Shown here: piece after piece, positions 1-5,600 of the stretch
Numbering within the stretch: the first letter of the stretch is position 1
How the letters are laid out: every line of letters starts with the position of its first letter
Assembly: GCF_000719285.1 (NCBI RefSeq)
Contig: NZ_JOFS01000079.1
Coordinates: 1-8,520, forward strand
DNA: 8,520 nucleotides
Reading direction: 5' to 3'
From: Streptomyces bicolor
GTDB lineage: Bacteria > Actinomycetota > Actinomycetes > Streptomycetales > Streptomycetaceae
The notes under the pieces: model-generated
What the model was told of the DNA's origin: nothing
What the model saw: the letters and a program-made list of their open reading frames with translations, nothing else
The model's database searches: none
Position numbers and translations under genes: made by a program

Positions 1-1296
1 GCGGTCGTGGCCCGCGAGGACCAGCCCGGCGACAAACGCCTGGTCGCCTACGTGGTCACCGACACCGACACCCTGGACACCGAGGCCCTGCGCGCACACG
101 TGGCGGGTCAGCTGCCCGAGTACATGGTCCCGTCCACGTTCGTCGTGCTCGACCGGCTCCCGCTGACCACCAACGGCAAGGTCGACTACCGCGCCCTGCC
201 CGCACCGGACACGGCGACGACCACCCGGACCGGACGCGCTCCGCGGACCCCGCGCGAGGAGATCCTGTGCGGCCTGTTCGCCGAGATCCTCGGCGTGCCG
301 GCCGTAGGCATCGACGACAACTTCTTCGAGCTGGGCGGCCACTCCCTGTCCGCCACCCGCCTGGTCAGCCGCGTCCGGGCGATCCTGGGCGTGAAGCTCT
401 CGATCCGCAGCCTGCTCAACACTCCCACCGTGGCCGCTCTGTCGAACCTGGGCCAGGCGGACAGCGAGGAGCAGGACAGCGCGCTGGAGCACGTGCTGAA
501 CCTGCGGCCGGTCGGCAGCCGTACGCCGCTGTTCTGCGTGCACCCCGGAGGCGGCATGGCCTGGTGCTACGCCGGTCTGCTGCGCTTCGCCCCGAAGGAG
601 TTCCCGGTGTACGGGCTCCAGGCCCGCGGGCTGGGCGTGGACGAGCCGCTCCCCGCCGACATGGACGAGCTGATCGAGGACTACCTCGGCCGCATCCGGG
701 CGATCCAGCCGTCCGGCCCCTACTCCCTCCTGGGCTGGTCCTTCGGCGGCAAGGTCGCGCATACCCTGGCGGCCCGCCTCCAGCAGGAGGGCGAGCAGGT
801 GTCCCTGCTGGCCGTGCTCGATTCCGGCATCGGAGGGCACGCGAGCTCGGACCGTTCGCGCAGCCAGCGCGATCTCCTGGAGCTCGCGTTCGACGGAATC
901 GGAGCCTTTTACGCCGAAGCCGGCGACGAGCCGATCGAGATGCCGCGCATCCTCGAGATTCTCAAGGCCCACGGCGGAACACTGGCCAGCCTCGAGGAGC
1001 GGACTGTCGCCGCTCTCATCGACATCACGGAGAACAACCTCAGGATCAGCCGGGGAGCGGCCACCGAGCACTTCGACGGCAGCATGATCTTCATTGAGGC
1101 GGCCGGGCCGGACGGCGGGTCCACCGGACTCGCGGAGGCCTGGGAGCCGTATGTGAGCGGCCGGATCGAGAAGCACGTCACTCCGTTCACGCACATGCAG
1201 ATGATGAGCGCGGATGCGCTTGCGGACATCGCTCCGGTTCTGGTTCGGGCGATGAAGACCAGTTCTGAGGGAATGAAGCAGGCGAGGAGCCACTGA
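1..1296 (+). CDS. NRPS C-terminal part: A (end)-T-TE, termination module (5' partial)
   Basis: The frame is open from the first base, so the gene begins upstream; the GTG at 7 is an internal Val codon. Visible protein is 431 residues. Residues 1-65 are the mobile C-terminal subdomain of an A domain: LPEYMVPS (A9-like) and PLTTNGK with the A10 catalytic Lys at residue 60. A carrier domain follows at about 80-150, with [10 protein letters not shown] and the phosphopantetheine-accepting Ser at residue 115. Residues about 170-425 are a type I thioesterase (alpha/beta hydrolase): oxyanion-side HPGGG at 181-185, nucleophile motif GWSFGG with Ser247, probable acid Asp274 (VLDS) and probable catalytic His398 (FTHMQMM). 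The enzyme would activate an amino acid, tether it, and release the finished peptide by hydrolysis or cyclisation. The substrate pocket lies outside the window. The stop codon overlaps the next start, so the reductase gene is translationally coupled and in the same operon. Confidence 0.96.
   Translation, partial: AVVAREDQPGDKRLVAYVVTDTDTLDTEALRAHVAGQLPEYMVPSTFVVLDRLPLTTNGKVDYRALPAPDTATTTRTGRAPRTPREEILCGLFAEILGVPAVGIDDNFFELGGHSLSATRLVSRVRAILGVKLSIRSLLNTPTVAALSNLGQADSEEQDSALEHVLNLRPVGSRTPLFCVHPGGGMAWCYAGLLRFAPKEFPVYGLQARGLGVDEPLPADMDELIEDYLGRIRAIQPSGPYSLLGWSFGGKVAHTLAARLQQEGEQVSLLAVLDSGIGGHASSDRSRSQRDLLELAFDGIGAFYAEAGDEPIEMPRILEILKAHGGTLASLEERTVAALIDITENNLRISRGAATEHFDGSMIFIEAAGPDGGSTGLAEAWEPYVSGRIEKHVTPFTHMQMMSADALADIAPVLVRAMKTSSEGMKQARSH
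1284..1289 (+). promoter_or_regulatory. Ribosome binding site of the reductase gene
   Basis: GAGGAG lies six bases before the ATG at 1296, inside the last codons of the upstream NRPS gene. It supports ATG 1296 as the start, and the TGATG overlap (stop 1294-1296, start 1296-1298) indicates translational coupling. Confidence 0.75.
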
Positions 1297-2132
1297 TGTC
1301 CGACCAGCCTGCGGCCAACAGGTCGACGCTGCACCGAGGACGGGTGCTGCGCGTCGAATGGGTGACCCCGCACATGGCCAGGGTTGTCCTCGGCGGTGAG
1401 GGCCTGCAGAGGTTCGGCGCCGGGCAGTACACCGATCACTACGTGAAGTTGATCTTCCCTCTCGAGGGTGTGCAGTACCCCGAGCCGTTCGACATCTCGG
1501 CCATTCGCCGGGACCTCCCCCGGGACCAGTGGCCCAAGACCCGGACGTACACGGTCCGCGGGTGGGACCCGGAGGCCGTCGAACTGACCCTGGACTTCGT
1601 CCACCACGGTGAGCGTGGTCTGGCCGGCCCGTGGGCCGCGACGGTCAAGCCCGGTGAGGAGATCTACTTCATCGGTCCCGGCGGCGGCTACTCGCCCAGC
1701 ACCGAGGCCGATTGGCATCTGCTCGTCGGAGACGAGTCCGCCCTGCCCGCGATCGGGGCTTCCCTGGAGGCAATGCCGTCAGGAGCGGTCGTCAAGGCGT
1801 TCATCGAGGTCTCCGGTCCGGAGGACGAGCAGGAGATCCGGACGCCGGCCGATGCCGAGATCGTCTGGCTGCACCGCGGGGAGCGTCGGATTGGCGACGC
1901 GCTTCACGAGGCCGTCTCCGAACTGGACTTCCCGACCGGAACGGTGCATGCCTTCGTCCACGGTGAGGCGCACTTCGTGAAGGCGCTGCGGCAGCACCTC
2001 CGAATGGAACGCGGCCTGACCCGCTATCAGCTGTCCATTTCCGGCTACTGGCGGCGCGGGGTGGACGAGGACGGATGGCAGTCCACCAAATCCGAGTGGA
2101 GCCGCGACCCGGCGGACCCGACGCCGGCGTAG
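1296..2132 (+). CDS. Siderophore-interacting protein, FAD-binding ferric-siderophore reductase (ViuB/SIP family)
   Basis: A 278-residue cytoplasmic protein, a normal length for the SIP family, with no signal peptide or membrane segment. Family members reduce Fe(III) bound to an imported siderophore using a flavin and NAD(P)H, releasing Fe(II). Visible marks: an N-terminal FAD-binding barrel (about 10-120) with the flavin-contacting RTYTVR at 83-88 and HHGERGLAGPWA at 103-114; a C-terminal nucleotide-binding-like part starting near GDESALPAI (145-153); VHGEAHFVKALR at 221-232; and the family's C-terminal signature SGYWRRGVDEDGW at 249-261. The start has a good GAGGAG site and overlaps the upstream NRPS stop by one base. 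Its place between two NRPS genes suggests that the peptide made here is the siderophore it unloads. Which electron donor (NADPH, NADH or ferredoxin) it uses cannot be read from sequence. Confidence 0.93.
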   Translation: MSDQPAANRSTLHRGRVLRVEWVTPHMARVVLGGEGLQRFGAGQYTDHYVKLIFPLEGVQYPEPFDISAIRRDLPRDQWPKTRTYTVRGWDPEAVELTLDFVHHGERGLAGPWAATVKPGEEIYFIGPGGGYSPSTEADWHLLVGDESALPAIGASLEAMPSGAVVKAFIEVSGPEDEQEIRTPADAEIVWLHRGERRIGDALHEAVSELDFPTGTVHAFVHGEAHFVKALRQHLRMERGLTRYQLSISGYWRRGVDEDGWQSTKSEWSRDPADPTPA

Positions 2133-2151
2133 TTCTCGGCCCTTTCCCAGG

Positions 2152-2199
2152 CATCGGTGACGTCGCCGCCCACTCCTCGTGGGCGGCGGTCATCGGTGA
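2152..2199 (+). repeat. 9-bp direct repeat CATCGGTGA flanking the hairpin
   Basis: CATCGGTGA occurs at 2152-2160 and again at 2191-2199, placed nearly symmetrically on either side of the hairpin. There is no transposase and no other insertion-sequence end, so a target-site duplication is only a remote reading. It may be chance or a small regulatory site. Confidence 0.5.
2164..2188 (+). terminator. Perfect 10-bp GC-rich hairpin, possible terminator or attenuator
   Basis: CGCCGCCCAC at 2164-2173 pairs fully with GTGGGCGGCG at 2179-2188 around a five-base TCCTC loop, extendable by two G-T pairs. No T tract follows, which is common for actinomycete hairpin terminators but also leaves function open. 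It sits 32 bases after the reductase stop and about 85 bases before the next ATG, so it could end the upstream transcript, reduce read-through into the second NRPS, or protect a 3' end. Confidence 0.5.
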
Positions 2200-2272
2200 G
2201 CCAGTGCCCCTTCTCTTGTGCCGGCCCGACCGCGAGTCGTGCGATCTCAACCCCGAAAGACGGTGATTGGTA

Positions 2273-2695
2273 ATGCGTGCTGCGACTTTTGGTGATGTCG
2301 CCGACGATCGGTCGTTCGAGTCGAATGCGGCGTTGATCGGTGACTCGGTGCAGGCGGCTTTTGCGGCGCAGGTGCTGCGGTCCCCGGACGGGGTGGCGGT
2401 GCGCTGTGCGGGACGGGAGCTGTCGTACCGGGAACTCGACGAGCACCGACCCGGGCGTGGACTGCCGACCGGACCAGCTGGCGTACGTGATGTACACCTC
2501 CGGTTCGACCGGCCGCCCGAAGGGTGTGGCGGTCACCCACCGCGACGTCCTCGAGCTGGTCGTGGACAGCATGTTCGAGCCGGGCGCGCACGAGCGGATG
2601 CTGATGGTCATCCCGTACGCGTTCGATCCCTCGGTCTACGGCCTGTGGGTGCCGCTGCTGCAGGGTGGGCGGACGGTCATCACGCCCGAGGGTGA
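2273..2695 (+). pseudogene. Literal 5' reading frame of the second NRPS, truncated by the frame change
   Basis: Read without correction, the gene gives a 140-residue product. Only about its first 57 residues are NRPS-like: a short leader, then [19 protein letters not shown] and the A1 core motif LSYREL. After DEH the translation becomes an Arg/Gly/Pro-rich out-of-frame reading until TGA 2693-2695. If the sequence is correct, the synthetase could not be made from this start. A TTG at 2267 is in the same frame; I prefer ATG 2273. Confidence 0.75.
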
Positions 2696-5600
2696 TCTGA
2701 GTGTGGCGGTGCTTGCCCGCCTGATCGCCGAGGAGGAGATCACCGCCCTGGACGTCTCCGCCGGCCTGTTCCAGGTGATGGCGGAGGAGGATCCGGGCTG
2801 CTTCGCAGGTGCGCGTGAGGTGATCACAGGTGGTGACGTGGTCTCGCCCACCGCGGTGCAGCGGGTGCTGGACCACTGCCCGGACATCGTCGTGCGCAGC
2901 GCGTACGGTCCCACCGAGACCACGCTGTATGCGACGCAGCATCCGTGGCGGCGCGGCAGCGAGCTGCCGGCACCGCTGCCGATCGGCTTTCCGCTGGACG
3001 GGATGCAGGCCCATGTGCTCGATGACGACCTGTCGCTGGTCCCGGCCGGCGTGGCCGGCGAGCTCTACCTGGCGGGCGCCGGCCTGGCCCGCGGTTACTT
3101 CGGACGTCCGGACCTGACCGCCGAGCGCTTCGTGGCCGACCCCTTCGGCCCGGCCGGCACCCGCATGTACCGCACCGGCGACCTGGTTCGCTGGTCCGAC
3201 GAGGGGGCGCTGGAGTTCCTGGGCCGGGCCGACGACCAGGTCAAGATCCGCGGGTTCCGCATCGAACTCGGCGAGATCGAGGCGGCGTTGGCGCGCTTCC
3301 CGAGGATCTCCCAGGTCACGGTCATCGCTCGTGAGGACCAGCCGGGCGACAAGCGTCTGGTGGCCTACGTGGTCGCCGACCCGGGCCACGGCGACGGGAT
3401 GGACGTCGAGGCCCTGCGCGCACACGTGGCGGGTCAGCTGCCGGAGTACATGGTGCCCTCGGCGTTCGTGGTGCTCGACCGGATCCCGCTGACCACCAAC
3501 GGCAAGCTGGACCGGCGGGCGCTGCCCGCCCCCGACCAGCCCACCGCCGGCACCGAACGCGCCCCCCGCAGCCCCCAGGAGGAGACCCTCTGCCGGCTGT
3601 TCGCCGAGATCCTCGGCGTGCCGGCCGTAGGCATCGACAACGACTTCTTCGAGCTCGGCGGTCACTCGCTGCTCGCCACCCGCCTGGTCAGCCGCATCCG
3701 TTCGGTCCTGGGGGCGGAGTTGGTGGTGCGGACCGTGTTCGAGGCCCCCACGGTAGCCGCCCTCGCCGAGCGGGTCGCGCAGGCAGGGGCGGCCCGGCCC
3801 GCGCTGACCGCGACGGCCCGCCCGGAGCGGGTGCCGCTGTCCCCGGCGCAGAACAGGCTGTGGTTCCTCGACAAGCTCGAGGAGACCAGCGCCACCTACA
3901 ACCTTCCCCTCGCCGTGCGCCTGTCGGGGCCGCTGGACCGGGTCGCGCTGCACGCCGCACTCGAGGACGTGGTGGACCGGCACGAGAGCCTGCGCACCGT
4001 CTTTCCCGAGGACGCCCAGGGTGTGCCGTTCCAGCAGATCCTGTCGGCGGATCGCGCCATGCGGGACTTCGAGCTGGTCCGGACCGACGAGGCTGCCCTG
4101 CCCGGGCACATCTCGGCTCTCGCTGCGGAGCGTTTCCACCTGGCGGTGAACCCGCCGGTCCGGTTCCGTCTGTTCGCCCTGTCGGAGACCGAGCACGTCC
4201 TGTTCCTGCTCATCCATCACATCGCGTCCGACGGATGGTCGGTGGCTCCGCTGACCCAGGACATCGGCCGTGCCTATGCGGCACGGTACGCGGGCGAGAA
4301 GCCGTCCTGGACGCCGCTGCCGGTGCAGTATGCGGACTACACGCTGTGGCAGCGTGAGCTCCTCGGCGCGGAGGACGACCCCGGTTCCCTGGGGAGTGAG
4401 CAGCTGGCCTTCTGGACCAAGGCGCTGGAAGGCATCCCGGACCAGCTCGAGCTGCCCTACGACCACTCCCGGCCGAAGGTGGCCAGCCACCGCGGCGACT
4501 CGGTCTCCTTCGAGCTGGACGCGGAGCTGCACCAGCGCCTGATCGCGCTGGGCCGTACCCGTCAGGCCAGTCTGTTCATGGTGGTGCAGGCCGCCTTCGC
4601 CGCGCTGCTCTCCCGGCTGGGCGCGGGCCACGACATTCCGGTGGGTACCCCCATCGCCAACCGGACCGACGAGGCGATGGGCGACCTGGTCGGATTCTTC
4701 GTCAACACCCTGGTGATCCGGACCGACACCACCGGCGATCCCTCCTTCGACCAGCTGCTGGCCCGGGTCAGGGAAGTGTCGCTGGAGGCCTTCGCCCACC
4801 AGGACGTCCCCTTTGAGCACCTGGTGAACGTCCTCAACCCGGAGCGCTCCACCGCCCAGCACCCGCTCTTCCAGGTGCTGCTCGCCATGCAGAACAACGC
4901 GTCCGTCCGGATGGACCTTCCGGGGCTGACCGCGGACGTGAGCCTGGGTGACACCGACGTCGCCAAGTTCGACCTCACCCTGGAACTCTTCGAGCAGCAC
5001 GCGGGGGAGGGCGTTCCCGACGGGATCAGCGGGCGGCTCGGCTATGCCCTCGATCTGTTCACCGCGGAGACCGCACAGCGGATCGCGGCTTGCCTGGAGA
5101 GGCTGCTCGCCGCGGTCGCGGTGGAGCCGGACCTGCCGCTGAGCCGGATCGGCCTCCTCTCCGCGGAGGAGCACCGGCGGCTCGTCGTCGAGTGGAACGA
5201 CACGACCGTGCCGTACCCCGACAACACCACCGTGCACCAGCTGTTCCAGGACCAGGTCGCCAGGACTCCGGACGCGCCGGCGGTGTTCTGCGGCGAGGAG
5301 GCGGTGACCTACCGCGAGCTCGACATGCGGGCGAACCAGCTCGCCCACTACCTGATCGACCGAGGGGTGCGCGCGGAGCAGCTGGTTCCGGTCTGTGTCG
5401 AACGGGGCATCGACGCGGTCGTTGCCGTCCTGGGTGTCCTGAAGGCAGGCGCTGCCTATGTGCCGCTCAACCACGACTACCCGGTGCAGCAGCTGGAGTT
5501 CATGGTGGCCGACGTGGAGGCGTCGCTGGTCATCACCCATGCCCACCTCCAGGACCGGCTGGCGGGCGTGACCGCCGGGCGGCTTCTGATCGACCAGGAG

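Larger units (their letters stand above)
2133..2272 (+). other. Intergenic gap between reductase and second NRPS gene
   Basis: 140 bases with no gene. It holds the hairpin at 2164-2188 and the 9-bp direct repeats described separately. I saw no convincing -35/-10 pair and no match to the 19-bp actinobacterial iron box (TTAGGTTAG-type palindrome) expected for a DmdR/IdeR-controlled siderophore operon. Control may be exerted from a promoter upstream of the window, or a promoter here may be unrecognised. Confidence 0.6.
2345..3540 (+). other. A1 adenylation domain, internally deleted
   Basis: This domain should select and adenylate the first amino acid. Retained motifs: LSYREL (A1) at 2420-2437 in the first frame; then in the second frame [11 protein letters not shown] (A3, TSGSTG at 2496-2513), FDPSVYGLW (A4), AYGPTE (A5, 2901-2918), [14 protein letters not shown] (A6), YRTGDLV (A7), [18 protein letters not shown] (A8) and NGK (A10, Lys codon 3504). 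Core motif A2 (LKAGxAYxPLD) and its surroundings are absent: 55 bases separate SYRELD from TSGSTG here against 354 in the intact second A domain. Pocket residues by alignment to GrsA-Phe numbering (235, 236, 239, 278, 299, 301, 322, 330, 331, 517) read D-P-Y-D-I-G-A-L-Y-K; I do not recognise a substrate for this set. Confidence 0.88.

Noticed and set aside
267..1097. A 276-codon + strand frame inside the first NRPS gene
   Set aside because: It is an out-of-frame reading of the T and TE domains, Arg/Pro/Gly-rich and without motifs.
7..1296. GTG at 7 as the start of the first gene
   Set aside because: The frame is open to base 1 and residues before it continue the A-domain sequence, so this is an internal Val codon of a gene starting upstream.
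909..1718. A 269-codon minus strand frame across the NRPS/reductase junction
   Set aside because: It lies opposite two well-supported genes and shows no family motif; a GC-driven shadow.
2152..2199. Insertion-sequence remnant with target-site duplication
   Set aside because: Only 30 bases lie between the direct repeats and they form a plain hairpin; no transposase or longer terminal inverted repeats.
2133..2272. Iron-box operator for DmdR/IdeR
   Set aside because: No TTAGGTTAG-type palindrome could be seen in this gap despite the siderophore context.
2340..2447. GTG 2340 or GTG 2406 as the start of the second NRPS
   Set aside because: In that frame bases 2340-2441 encode an Arg/Cys-rich nonsense peptide, while the other frame encodes the genuine A-domain N-terminus also seen at 8424-8520.
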